Assembly (NCBI RefSeq): GCF_047511655.1
Contig: NC_133399.1
Location: 3,041,333 to 3,105,332 of the forward strand
Direction: 5' to 3'
From: Castor canadensis
Taxonomy: Eukaryota; Chordata; Mammalia; Rodentia; Castoridae
Length of the DNA: 64,000 nt
Part shown: positions 1 to 10,278 of the stretch, in pieces
Layout: each line of letters begins with the position of its first letter
Numbering within the stretch: the stretch's first letter is position 1
Position numbers and translations under genes: made by a program
Notes under the pieces: model-generated
What the model was told of the DNA's origin: nothing
Database searches by the model: none
Seen by the model: only the letters and a program-made list of their open reading frames with translations

Positions 1-170
1 TAGCTAGCAGAGAGGATTTTGAATAATCCCAACACAAAGAAATGATGTGTATCTGAAGTGATATATATGCCAAATACCCTGGTCTGTTACTCAAATACTG
101 TATACATGTATTGAAATGTCACACCGTACCCTAAATATGTCATACTCAATAAAAAGTAAAATATAATTAT
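1..170 (+). repeat. Old L1 3'UTR terminus
   Basis: The stretch from 'agagaggattttgaat' through 'aaagaaatgatg' to 'tgtatacatgtattgaaatgtcacac' and 'ccctaaatatgtc' matches the familiar 3' end of ancestral mammalian L1 3'UTRs. It is in sense orientation and is cut by the window start. It ends in an A/T-rich tail. There is no coding capacity. Recognition is from memory of the L1 3' end, not a database search. Confidence 0.7.
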
Positions 171-225
171 ATAATATATAACATTTTAATAACATATTAT
201 AGAATATATAAAATACAAATATAAA

Positions 226-298
226 AATAAGGGCTGGAGTGTGACAGAGTGAATGTACAGCAAATGCAAGGCCCTGACACAAACCCCAGTACTGTCAA
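226..298 (+). repeat. ID-like (tRNA-derived) SINE, degenerate
   Basis: The segment 'gggctggagtgtg...gcaaggccctgacacaaaccccagtactg' keeps the order of a tRNA-derived rodent SINE: a box A-like start and the box B-like 'caaaccccagtac' end. It is diverged and internally rearranged. Confidence 0.6.
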
Positions 299-1240
299 CA
301 TATATATGATAGCTATCTGGATACCTAACATTAGGTACATAAGACACTCTCAGTCCATGTTGACCATTATTATTATTCCACATTACTCCCCCTTGCAAGA
401 TCAAGCCTGACAATGTGCAGTTCTTTCTATTACTGATGTTCTGTGATGCCCTTATTCTTACGGGGTAAAAACCTACCTGCCTCTTCTCTGGCCTCTGAGA
501 TCTGTTGACAGTTTTTAACATCTATTCATTCCCTCTTCCAGGTCCAGTGGCTTAGGGTTTTTCTACCTGGAAACAATTTGTGAATGGATAATTCTATGTC
601 ATGGAATAATGGTTTTTGTATTGCAGAAATTTTAACAATATTCCTGACCTCCTTTGTCCAATAGATGTCAACAGCAACCCCTTTCCAAGTCATGACAACT
701 GAAAAGATCATAGACATTGCCTATGATCCTGGTGTGCAAAATTTCCCCAAATTGGGAACTTCTGTCACAAAGTTTTAGCAGAGATGGGTTTTACTGGTCC
801 CCTTTGGATCATCAATTCATCTAGGAGATTTTTTTAAAGTATATTAAGTTCAAACTGAAGATGTATCCTGGGAACATTTCACTGTTTCCACATCTTCCAC
901 TATTTCCATTTCTTCCATGAAGAAATCATTCGAACTGCTGCCAAATTAAAGCAAAACCATGCCCCCTGTCACTAAATATGTCAGCTGGCAATAAAATAGT
1001 TTTTATTGCAGTTCCCTATCAGGGGATGCTTCAGTGCACAAATAAATCAGATCTCCCTCTGTCAACCCATGTCTACTCACCCTGAAAAGAGTTAACAATA
1101 ATTGGTTGCTGACCTTGTCACAAACATCTGATGGTGTTACATGCTTAATGTTTTTATTTTTCATGTTCTGGACATGAATGGTATCCTTAATATCTTTGAA
1201 ATGTATACTTAAACTTTTTAACATTTGTTATTTACATCTT
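299..1240. other. Intergenic, no gene seen
   Basis: Nothing recognisable as a gene, RNA or well-preserved repeat. Open frames here are under 75 codons, mostly with non-ATG starts, and show no family resemblance. Confidence 0.5.
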
Positions 1241-1254
1241 CTCAGAAGCTTAAA

Positions 1255-1388
1255 ATACTACCTGTGAGTACTATTATTTATCTATAGTTTTTTTGGATGA
1301 GAAGACATATATTTGAAAAGTGATTTGACCCGGGTCACCCATCAAGGAATAACAAAATAGGAATCTAATTCCAAAGTCCCTGCTTTTC
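1255..1388 (+). repeat. MIR-type SINE
   Basis: The order 'attatttatc ... gatgagaagaca ... aaaagtgatttgaccc ... gtcacccatcaaggaa ... ggaatctaattccaaagtccctg' follows the MIR core and 3' half (the gatgaggaaactgag, aagtgacttgccc, ggtcacacagc pattern). It is strongly diverged, as expected for an ancient SINE. Confidence 0.6.
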
Positions 1389-2040
1389 AAAAAATAACAA
1401 ATGATGGTGAAGTTGTGGAGAAAAAGGAACTATCATACTCAGTGTGTGAGAATGAAAATTATTACCATCACTGTGTAAAACAGTGTGGATATTCCCCAAA
1501 AACCAAAAAATAGAACTATCCCACCCCTCAGTATAAACCCAATGTAAATGAAGTAAGCGTATATAAGGTATACTTGCATACTCCTTGTAAATTACGGCAT
1601 TATTCATAATAGCTAAGATATGGAATTGGCCTTGGTGCCCATATACAGATGAATAAAGAAAATATGGTTTTTATACTGAATGGGATATCATTCATCCATA
1701 AAGAGGAATGAAATATTGTTATTTTCATGAAAAATGGATGTGAAGGAAAGCATGTTAAGTGAAATAAGCAAAACACAGAAATATAAATATCACATTTTTT
1801 CTCATATGTGGAAACTAAAAAAAAAGAACTGAAAATAAAAATAGGGGCAACTAGAGCATAAGAAAGGGACCAGTGTGAGGAGGTAAAGAGGACAAGGCAA
1901 AAGAGGGTAAATGAGAGGGTGATCGTGACACAATGTCTGCACATATAAAAATGTCACACACAGTGAGACCCATTCACTTATACAACCAATATATATTAAT
2001 GATAATAAATACAAAGTCCCTGTTTTTTCCATCAATATTC
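1389..2040 (+). repeat. L1 3' end of ORF2 plus 3'UTR, sense, old
   Basis: Signature L1 3' phrases occur in order: 'atgatggtgaagttgtggagaaaaaggaac', 'attccccaaaaaccaaaaaatagaac', 'tattcataatagctaagatatgg', 'gatgaataaagaaaatatgg', 'gaatgaaat' and 'gttaagtgaaataagcaaaacac'. A 3'UTR tail near 1930-2020 ('aaaatgtcacaca...gagacccat') follows. It is a non-coding relic with many indels. Confidence 0.75.
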
Positions 2041-2076
2041 TACACATATGCCCAAACATCAAATATTCAAGGTTTG

Positions 2077-2078
<2 letters not shown>

Positions 2079-2127
<49 letters not shown>
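2079..2127 (+). repeat. (AC)n microsatellite
   Basis: An uninterrupted AC dinucleotide tract of about 49 bases. It follows the L1 3' tail at 1389-2040, a common place for such repeats. Open frames reading through it (poly TH or CV) are artefacts. Confidence 0.97.
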
Positions 2128-2129
<2 letters not shown>

Positions 2130-2860
2130 AGGGTGGGGTGAGAAGGAGGCAGAAAGGTATATATATATAGAGAGAAAGTTCTCTGTGCCCCTCAAACACA
2201 TCTTTCCTGGTGCCTAGATAGTTCCAGTGTCTCCAATGTTTGTTCAAAAAGAACCTTCAATTTTGGGATAATTCAGTCAAAAAATTCTCTAATACAGTGG
2301 TAATGTCTTTGTGTCCTGAGCATTTCACATATTCTTCCCAGCCCCCCACCAAATAACTCCTTGGGAAAAATGTTTGCACAATCTAACCCTACCAACAGCT
2401 GCACCATCATCAAATTAAGCAGAGTTGGAAAAAGCATTCTGTTACTTACCCTCATTTGGGCTGAAACATTTCACAAAGTATCCTAAATCCGTCAACACTT
2501 AGGTTCAAGAGAAGTCCCTTTGCTAAGTTTTAGTGTTTTGTTTTGAACTCTCCCTTTTTCCATATCCTTCAGGAATGACAAAATTTGAGTCTTTGTGGAG
2601 ACTGCATGACTAGAGTAAAGTAGCTACATTTATATCTTCCTGTTGTAAGTAAAACTGTCACATCTCTCCACTATAACCAAGCATGATCCGGAATCTTTGT
2701 CACCTTAGTAACTAAATTATGATAAGACAGTTTTCAGAACCCTGTCTATTATAGCTATCAATTCTCATATTCAATTTTCTGAGCTCAAGAATTCATAGCA
2801 GATTTTGATCAATAGTTACTGAGTGAATACATTCTCCAAGAGAAATGATATTTTTGTTGG
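2128..2860. other. Intergenic, no gene seen
   Basis: Holds a short (TA)n at 2158-2168 and otherwise no recognisable feature. Confidence 0.45.
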
Positions 2861-2861
2861 A

Positions 2862-2995
2862 AGTACTATTACAGGTAAATTGTCTAAGATTTTATTGGTG
2901 ACTTACCTAAAGCCACACAGATACTAATAAAGAGAGATGATATTTGAGCCACTGTCTGTTGATTTCAAAAACTGAGCTCCTTCTACTCAGGACAC
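2862..2995 (+). repeat. MIR-type SINE
   Basis: 'tactattacaggtaaattg...tggtgacttacctaaagccacacagatac...gatatttgagccactgtctgttgatttcaaaa...gagctccttctactc' follows the MIR consensus order (tttacag, gtgacttgcccaaggtcacacag, gagccnggat, tgactcc, ctc). It is ancient and diverged. Confidence 0.65.
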
Positions 2996-3938
2996 AGCCT
3001 CTTCCTTGGAGTTAATGTTAAAATTATCTGCCCTAGAGTTCTGAGGTTAGAATTCCTCCAAAAGAATAACTACTTAATGGACAACTGAAGATGAAGCCAG
3101 CCAATGACAGGTTCTTACACTCCCAGATTCATGACCAAGTTCAGAGGCACAACCCTTACTGTTTCTAACACATTTTGGTGTGGAAGATCAATGCAGATCA
3201 CCTTCTAATGTATGTAGATCTGGTCTTCTTGAGTTCACAGAAGATATGATAAATATGCATACACAAAAAATCAATCTAATACCAAACATCTGATTTTAGG
3301 CTCTTAAATGTCAGCCAGAGACAACAATCTGCATCTTTATTAAAATACATAGACTAAAGCCAACATGATTGTGGTAAACAACCTTTAGTCTCTAAATCAT
3401 TCAGAGACCCCCAAAATCCCCACTGTTTCCCAAGCTCTCACACTCACCAGGATCTGTGTGCAGAAAGATTGAGGGACCACTATCGATGCCCCATGACCAT
3501 ATCAGCTACACTCATTCCATAACAGTCCCTAATAAAACCTCCTTATAATTCAGCACCATGGGCCTAACCAATACCACTTCTAAATGTGCAAAGATAACAT
3601 CATAATCTGCAGCTGGAGGCTCCAAGGGGAGCTGTTGTATCAGAATCCTCAGGGTATCCCTTTCCCTTGGGAGAAAATTAGTTGCAATGGAAGTCTAGCG
3701 CCCTTGACATTCAGATTGTCCCTGGAGGTTTGTGGAGGAAAATGTTTATTCATATCTCAATTAACCATGAGAAATGTAGGCAGCATTGATGTGGTAATTG
3801 GATATGGCAGATATCCAAGTCCTTTTGTTTGGATCTAAGTAGAAGAAATTGGTGAGAAAAATCCGTTACTATAAATTGACACCCATGCTGAAAAAAAGTA
3901 AAATAGCCAAGATATTTCTACTGAGTTAAATAATGAGA
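2996..3938. other. Intergenic, no gene seen
   Basis: An 84-codon ATG frame at 3584-3838 has no family resemblance, no splice context and no neighbouring exons, so I do not call it. Nothing else recognisable. Confidence 0.45.
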
Positions 3939-3939
3939 C

Positions 3940-4036
3940 AATGGACCAGCAGTTTGGCTTAAATGGTAGAGCACTTGCCTAGCAAGCATGAGATTCTAGT
4001 TCAAAACTATGTAATGTCAAGCAAATCATAATAATG
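3940..4036 (+). repeat. ID-like tRNA-derived SINE
   Basis: 'ggcttaaatggtagagcacttgcctagcaagcatgag' is a clear ID/tRNA-type SINE body: box A-like start, 'agcaagc', then 'tagttcaaaac' for box B. A short A/T-rich tail follows. Confidence 0.85.
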
Positions 4037-4530
4037 AGACAGTAATTGTAGTGAGACATCCAGGAGGTAGCTTCCCTGGGTAAAGATATGTCTTCCTTCC
4101 ACCCCTTTTGGGGAGTACCCAAAATTGATGAAAATTAATGGTGTAGAGACAGATGACTCAAGTGAACATGATATCATTGTGGGTCCATGCTCCGAGACAG
4201 TGGAAAGAGCAGAGATGAGAGAGGAAGACTACCCTGAACAGCACTGCTACTACAGAAGTAACAGATGAGCCTCTCAAGGCCAAACCAGAGTGAGTCAACA
4301 AGAATTCAGTTCAAAACAAATCTGAGTCAGACAGGTGGCAAAAAGGTGGAGCGAGGTAGAAGCAGACTAAAAGAAACTTATGTTAAGACTCTGATATATA
4401 GAAAATTACTATCACCAGATTCTTCATAGCATGCTACCTCTTTGTCCTTCCAAACCCATGTCAGACTTTAGTAATTGATCTTATTACTTTCTACATCTGA
4501 ACCTGGGTGTAGCTTCTCAAGTCAGCACTC
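4037..4530. other. Intergenic, no gene seen
   Basis: No recognisable coding or repeat structure. Confidence 0.45.
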
Positions 4531-4534
4531 CTGT

Positions 4535-4878
4535 ATTAATTATTTTTGCATCAACTTAAGAGAATTACTTAAAGAGAGAAAGGATTTATTTTGCTCACAG
4601 CTTCAGACGGTTTCTTATGGTTGCTTGGCCCACTGTATTGGGTAGAACATCATGGTAGCAGGATCATGTGATGTGGAGGAAAGGTTCCTCCCCTCATTGT
4701 GGTCAGAAAAAAGAGAAAGGGAGGGATCTGTCACCTTCCCAGTCCGTGCAACAATGACCTACTTCTAAAAGCTAGTTCCCATATCCTGAATTTTCCAGAA
4801 TCACCCCAAACAGTGCCACCAGCTGGGGAACAAGTATTCAACACATAAGTCTACGGAGAACATTTCATATTCAAGCAA
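4535..4878 (-). repeat. MaLR-type LTR relic, antisense
   Basis: Reading on the + strand, 'gaaaggatttattttgctcacagcttcagac', 'gtagaacatcatggtagcagg', 'acctacttct' and 'gtattcaacacataagtc' reproduce the reverse complement of a MaLR-type solo LTR (the region ending 'ctgtgagc..aataaa' in LTR sense). It is an ancient, non-coding element. The subfamily cannot be assigned by eye, and other LTR or repeat classes with the same 'tttattttgctcacag' phrase are possible. Confidence 0.45.
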
Positions 4879-5504
4879 TAAGCACATCATTCAGATAAGT
4901 CTACAAAAATGGATTTTTCATCATGAAATATGCACTCAAAATGGACTATCGGCCAGTACTCAAAAGAGCTCCAACACTCTGCATGGAGATAAGGAAAAAG
5001 TAATTCAACACACTGTTTCCTTCTTTAACAGTCTCTCTATGGAAGAAATGTCAGTTAGATTAAAGTTTGGTGATGTAGCTGATTTACAGGCAAAGTCCTT
5101 TTCATACCAAGGGTCAATAACAGTACCTCACTTTGAAAAATAGTGCTAGGGACTCTGAAATCCTTGATGGTGAAAAGCCTAAAATTATTAATTTCTATTT
5201 GTGGCGCCTGGGTGCACAGTCTATGAGGCTTCTGAAGGCTTTGGGACTTTAGCCCATAGGATTCAAAGATCATTGCTGACAGCAGTAGCTCCAACTTTGC
5301 AAAGAAGGCAAACCTGTAATGTGGCTGCATTGCTGTCACTGACAGCCTTCTGCCTGCATACAGCATTCACCAGTATGTTATGAAGGTAGAAGAACTATGG
5401 CAGACTCTAGGTGTGACATACTACTCACTAATTCTGTTGAATTCTATTGTTAGAGCTTCAAGAATTAAGCATCTATATTTTTTTACAGTTTTAAAATTTT
5501 TTAC
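4879..5504. other. Intergenic, no gene seen
   Basis: Overlapping small frames on both strands around 5055-5383 show no family resemblance. No convincing repeat. Confidence 0.4.
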
Positions 5505-5617
5505 TATTTCTTTTAGTATTGTATTTAATGCAGGAGGACATACTGGGGTCTAAACTCAGGGCTTTGTGCTTTGGAGGCAGGTAATCTATCACCTGAGCCA
5601 CACCTCCAGCTATTTTT
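5505..5617 (-). repeat. ID-like SINE, antisense
   Basis: The reverse complement reads 'agctggaggtgtggctcaggtgatag...gccctgagtttagaccccagtatg', the tRNA-derived SINE typical of this genome. Confidence 0.8.
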
Positions 5618-5935
5618 CTTTTGTTGATTTTGGAAATAGGGTCAGCCACTAGACCACAAATCTATTTTAAGTTTCCCTCAGTAGCTAAGATGACATTCAC
5701 ATGCCAGCACACCCAGCTTTTTTTCAGAAGAGGTGGGGTTACAAACTTTTTTTTGCCTGGGTTGGCAAGGAATCATGAGCCTCTCAATCTCAGCTTCCCA
5801 TGTAAAGTGGAAAGACATGTATGTGCCCCTGAGTCCTGCTCTTGGTTGATGGGAGGGTCTTGTGAACTCCTTGCCTGGAGCCTCCCTATGCTTACAAGCA
5901 TAGGCCACAAGCCCCCAGCTCTAAGTTTGCTCTCA
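5618..5935 (-). repeat. Composite (B1/ID-type) SINE, antisense, diverged
   Basis: The right end in reverse complement, 'gagctgggggcttgtggcctatgcttgtaagc', is the 5' start of the composite SINE ('agctgggcg..ggtggctcatgcctgtaat'). The left part is diverged. It lies next to the ID-like unit at 5505-5617, consistent with a dimeric SINE. Confidence 0.5.
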
Positions 5936-6440
5936 TCTTATTTTAAAAAATAGTTTACATATTTATTTTTATTACTTGCCTTAATTTTGTATAATTTTAT
6001 TTATATATTTTTCTTTTATTTATTATTGCTTGCTCTTTTCTCCTCATATTCCTCACATTTTTCCTTTTCCCGTCTTAATTGTCTCTAAAATAGCTTCTCT
6101 TCACTTTTCATTTTCCTGCTCCTTTGTATTTTAATTTTATTGTAATTTTTACATTTATTCATTATTACACATTAATTAATTATTATGCATAATTGCCCCC
6201 TTTTCTTCTATATGGTTATTTGTGGTACAGTTATTCTTAACTAATCTTTATTGTATTTCTACATAGGATATGTTTTGGTGTTGTAACTGTTACAATGGTT
6301 TCTTTCCTCCTCCCTATGCAGTACTGGTACTTGAGCCCTCAAAATAAGGCTGTCCACTAGAAAGAGTTCATGTTAGACTATAAGTGATTTCCATCCAAAC
6401 AACACCCAAGATGTAAGGTGAGGGACTTGATTCCTTCACA
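5936..6440. other. A/T- and pyrimidine-rich low-complexity DNA
   Basis: T-rich with scattered C. It shares style ('ctttttctcctc...ttttcccgtcttaattgtctc', 'ttggtgttgtaactg') with 27150-27560, and may be a degenerate antisense L1 5' region. No gene. Confidence 0.3.
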
Positions 6441-6449
6441 TTTCATAAC

Positions 6450-7030
6450 TCCTTAGTAACTTCACAAAAGATATTGAAATTGTTAAAATCCTAGATAAAG
6501 AAATCTAGTCTAATTTTAAACTGATTAATGACATCAAAAAGATTCAAATAAACATATGATTAGAGTAAATAAATAAATTCAAGACTTGGAGTATATATTC
6601 AGCAGCTTGAGTGAGAAATTCACCAGAGAGAGATTATGCAAAAGGGTAGTCTTAGGAATTAAAATCTCAATAAATCAAATAAAAACTTGATGGAAACCAT
6701 CACAGTGGACTGGATCAAACAAAAGAAAGAATACATAGGATTATAGACAAGATTTTGGGGGGTTACTACCTTCAAATATGAAGAAAGGAAAAAAAAGAAA
6801 TGATCACAACCTTCACAACATTTGTGACATGAAAACAAACCTAGGATTTTTGGTGTACTCCAAAGTGATATGCAAGCTAAAATAATTGTAAACTTTTTCA
6901 ATGATACTATTACAGAAAATCTTCCAAATCTTGGTAAAAATACAGACATATGAGTACAGGAGACATTTAGAACCCCAAATAGAATGAATGGATAAAAAAG
7001 AGAGAAGAAAGGCAAAAGAACAAAAATAAA
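6450..7030 (+). repeat. Degenerate L1 ORF1 fragment, sense
   Basis: Phrases such as 'caataaatcaaataaaaacttgatggaaaccatcacagtggactggatcaaac' and 'gaaaatcttccaaatcttggtaaaaatacagacatatgagtacaggagacatttagaaccccaaatag' correspond to the coiled-coil-to-RRM part of an L1 ORF1, read on the + strand. All frames are broken. It is older than the antisense family at 10-48 kb. Confidence 0.65.
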
Positions 7031-7159
7031 CCACAATAGACAAAATTCCTCCCAGCCAAGGAGCTTGGATTGAAGAGTCTCCTTTCTGGGTCTTGTTATA
7101 TTCAGATATTTCAGGTATCAAGTGAATAATCAGACATTGCTTCAATCCTTTGTTTGCTT

Positions 7160-7490
7160 TTTGCTTTTAACCTGTTTTACCTTAAACAACACAAATTAAT
7201 TTTCTCACAATGTTGGAGCATGGAAGTCCAATACTTGGCTGATTTTCTCTGATACACCCAAGGGAAAGTCCTGCTCAGCATTTTCTCCTTGGTTTACAGA
7301 TAGCCACTTATCTTTTGGCTTCTTTACATAATGGAACTTCCATATTCATGCATTCTTAATGTCTCTTTTATGTATCCAAATTTGCTCAGATAGAGCACTA
7401 GTTAGCACACCCTATGAGCCTTGATTAAGTTAATAATCCTCTTGAGTGAAGATATGCATATATAGTTGTATTCGGAGGTACTGATGGTAG
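7160..7490 (-). repeat. MLT1-like MaLR LTR, antisense
   Basis: The + strand text 'taaacaacacaaattaattttctcacaatgttgg...ggaagtccaa', then 'tccttggtttacagatagccactta', 'tttatgtatcc' and 'taatcct' matches the reverse complement of an MLT1-type LTR (its 'cttccagcctccagaactgtgagaaataaatttctgttgtttataa' end). Ancient and non-coding. Confidence 0.6.
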
Positions 7491-8037
7491 ATCTTTAGCA
7501 TAAGAACCTTGGAATCCAACAATTCCATTCATAGCCGATACTAGGATTCCCATGTTTATGATGAGGATTTTAGAGTCTCGTGCATGTAATGTAGATGGAG
7601 AATAGTGATGGCAGGATATGAAATGCGATGTTTAACTATGTTCTATTGTCTCCACCATACGAAAGTACTTCTACAAGGTGAGGTTCAGTGTAAAGACTGG
7701 AGGCTAAGAGTGACAGAATAATCTACACTTATAGTCTACTGACATGTCTAGAAAATCTGGGTAGGGAGTTTACCTAGAAATCTGGCCACCTGTTTTGATT
7801 CCTCTCAGCTTACCTGAAACCATCAAAGCAGTTAGTGCCATATGCAGGATACATGGAAGTTTCTCTCTTGATCTGGTGAAAGAAATATGTTGTCCTGCAT
7901 GTATTTCCTCAGGAGGGACTTTGCATGCACATCAGGGTGAAGTGAATGAGTAAATCTCCACAAACATTCTTGCCAATAAGACTTCCACAGTATCTGGACC
8001 CAGCATGGTGTGTGTCCATGATCTTTACAAGCTCTCA

Positions 8038-8041
<4 letters not shown>
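7491..8041. other. Intergenic, no gene seen
   Basis: No recognisable gene or repeat between the MaLR relic and the TG microsatellite. Confidence 0.4.

Positions 8042-8077
<36 letters not shown>
8042..8077 (+). repeat. (GT)n microsatellite
   Basis: An uninterrupted GT tract of about 36 bases. Confidence 0.97.
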
Positions 8078-8079
<2 letters not shown>

Positions 8080-8404
8080 AATGTGTCAGCCACAATAATC
8101 CCTCTTTACTAAGCATGATGTGTGGGACACACTGTTCAGTATGCTGAGATGAGTCTAGGTTGTGCACCTGATGGTATGTCAAATATATAAATGCAGTAGT
8201 ATATCCCTTAGGAGACTCAGAGTGTGGGTGTTCTATTAAACCACTGAGTACCGTGTCGGATAGCATACCAGTCGTACTGATCAATCTGTCAGAATCCACC
8301 TTTTTTCTACCAGACATGGTTCCCTCTGGAAATGACAATGTTCTGATTCCTGATCACAAGAGCAGACTTACCAACATTTTCACAGAGTGTACATTTAAAA
8401 TATG

Positions 8405-8456
8405 TTTCAGCTGGGTACAGGTAGCTCATGCTTGTAATCCTAACTACTCAGGAGCA
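8405..8456 (+). repeat. 5' fragment of composite SINE
   Basis: 'cagctgggtacaggtagctcatgcttgtaatcctaactactcaggag' is the 5' part of the B1-like/composite SINE. It stops abruptly after 'aggag', so the copy is 3'-truncated. Confidence 0.75.
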
Positions 8457-8756
8457 TAGCATATAAATGTTTAATTTAGTGAGTTATGTATATACTTTAG
8501 AATTTTGGAGACTGGAAAAATGGTATCATGATAGGCCAGAAAAATAAGGAGACATGATAGCTTAGTTTATGTCACCATAAAGAATATGTACTGTATTTAT
8601 TTGAAATTTCTCACTATGTAGTATTACTTTATTTTGTGTCAAAAGCAATAAGGGAGGACAATTTTGGTTATTTACCAAAACAAGCTGCATTGGAGTAGTG
8701 GGCTATAGAGAAATGGGAATACTGAAAGTAGCACTAATGGTATTTTCCACTCCTCA

Positions 8757-9605
8757 ACAGATACCGACCAGTGCGTGAGGTGACTAGATCATCAGCATGA
8801 CAGAACAGAGCAAAACCACTGCCTCCTAAAAGCTTTGAGCTTTCTTGCTTATGACAACCCCTAGGGATGACTCTGGCCTGTGTGGCCCATTCTTTTCTGA
8901 ATTCACAGCATTGTTCTTGGGGGCTTTGTGAAGCACCAAGACACTCCAGTTGTCAAGGCAAAAAACGGCTCTTGCTAGGTCTCAATCATCTCCCTTACCT
9001 GATGTTTGCTCTGTTCCTTGCTATTCATTTGACACCCCAACACATCTACCTGCATCCTCCAGCAGACTACATATGAAGTTGTTTTCACTATGGCTGTTTG
9101 CACTGTATTGACCAGAACTATTACTATAGTTCTGGAGTTCACAGTCACTTCTTCAGGGAGAAGGATGATCAAGATTATGCTATCAGAAGCACCAAACTTA
9201 GTCGTTCCCATATGTACCCTGATTCAACTGACTGTCCATGGAATCTGGCTGAGAACCTCTCCTCCATTTACTGATACTGATGTGCACTCTGAACATGGCC
9301 ACATCATGATCCTGGGCAGCAAGTTTCTCTCACAGCCTTCTTCTGTGTTCTGGGATACCTAGGTTCCCTGACCCTGACAAGTTTTACTGTGGTTTTCTTA
9401 GAAGGGAACCTGTCTGACACATTCAATGAAGTCAAGTTCCTGACAGTCAGCATGCTGATGTTCTGCAGTGTCTGGAACACGTTCCTGACAGTCTATCACA
9501 GCACAAAGAGGATGCTCATGGTGGCTGTGGAGGTCTTCTCCATCTTGGCTTCCTGTGTATATTGTGTGTACATCACTTTTATCTGATTCCTCCCAAGCAT
9601 TTCAT
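8757..9605 (+). pseudogene. Vomeronasal V2R exon 6 (7TM) pseudogene
   Basis: This is the remnant of a V2R last exon, which in intact genes encodes the end of the cysteine-rich linker and all seven membrane segments. It begins after an 'aacag' acceptor with D-Q-C-V-R and E-Q-N-H-C, then the TM1 start G-M-T-L-A-C-V-A. It continues with readable pieces: F-T-M-A-V-C-T-V-L-T-R-T (TM3), V-P-I-C-T-L-I-Q (TM4), T-S-P-P-F-T-D-T-D-V-H-S-E-H-G-H (extracellular loop 2), S-D-T-F-N-E-V-K-F-L-T (TM6 entry) and [10 protein letters not shown] (TM7). The pieces fall in several frames, with multiple indels and stops. No exons 1-5 were found upstream, so it is a lone decayed exon. It aligns throughout with the intact exon at 60083-61005. 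Confidence 0.92.
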
Positions 9606-10262
9606 TAACATTTGTTTCCTTGAAAAAATTCTCAGCAATTCATATGGTGATTATTATATGTGTTTTTTTTTGGCTATTTTGGAATCCCTAGTAACACATT
9701 TGCTCTTTGCTATATTTATAAGGCTATTTTTGCAAGTTTTCTGTCATTAGCCTTTACAATTATAGAATAACTTGATATATGCTATAAAAGTGCTCTTCAA
9801 ATGAGAATGGTGATGTACTGAATTTATGGAATTCAATGAGAGTTGGTAGATGCAAAACAGTTTTCTTAATCATGGTCAGATATATTTTTCATTTATTATT
9901 GTTTCATCACCCTTTTGTGATGTACTTTGTATAATTTATATGCAAAATTATAATAACATTTCTTATATTTATCCCTGGATAATTTTTGCATTTTTAATAA
10001 TATGAAGCTCTTTTCTGTTACACTTTAAAACCATCCCTGTTTTATAAGGAAAATTTTACTTCTCATATCAAACTACTTTCTTAGTTCCTGTACTTTTGTT
10101 AACATCATGTCTTGAGGGCATAAGATCTCATAATGGTAGCCTTTCTTCTCTCTTCTGTTGTTCATTGCTCTTCTTTCTTTGTCTGTTTACTTTGCTAATG
10201 TTTTATTACATATCCCACCATGGGCTTCTTTCTATTACTTCTGCTTTCAGTGCAAAAGATAT
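9606..10262. other. Intergenic, no gene seen
   Basis: A/T-rich, with no recognisable gene or repeat. It is the target into which L1-A inserted. Confidence 0.4.
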
Positions 10263-10278
10263 CAATGTATTCACTATA
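10263..10278 (+). repeat. Target-site duplication of L1-A, left copy
   Basis: 'caatgtattcactata' is identical to 11866-11881 and brackets L1-A. Confidence 0.85.

Noticed and set aside
2079-2127. Open frames of alternating Thr-His or Val-Cys.
   Set aside because: They are translations of the AC microsatellite.
3430-3480. 'ggatctgtgtgcagaaag' as a V2R exon 5 trace for the 8.8-kb pseudogene.
   Set aside because: Similarity stops after about 15 bases and none of the following cysteine codons are present.
3584-3838. An 84-codon ATG frame.
   Set aside because: No homology recognised, no adjacent exons, intergenic position.
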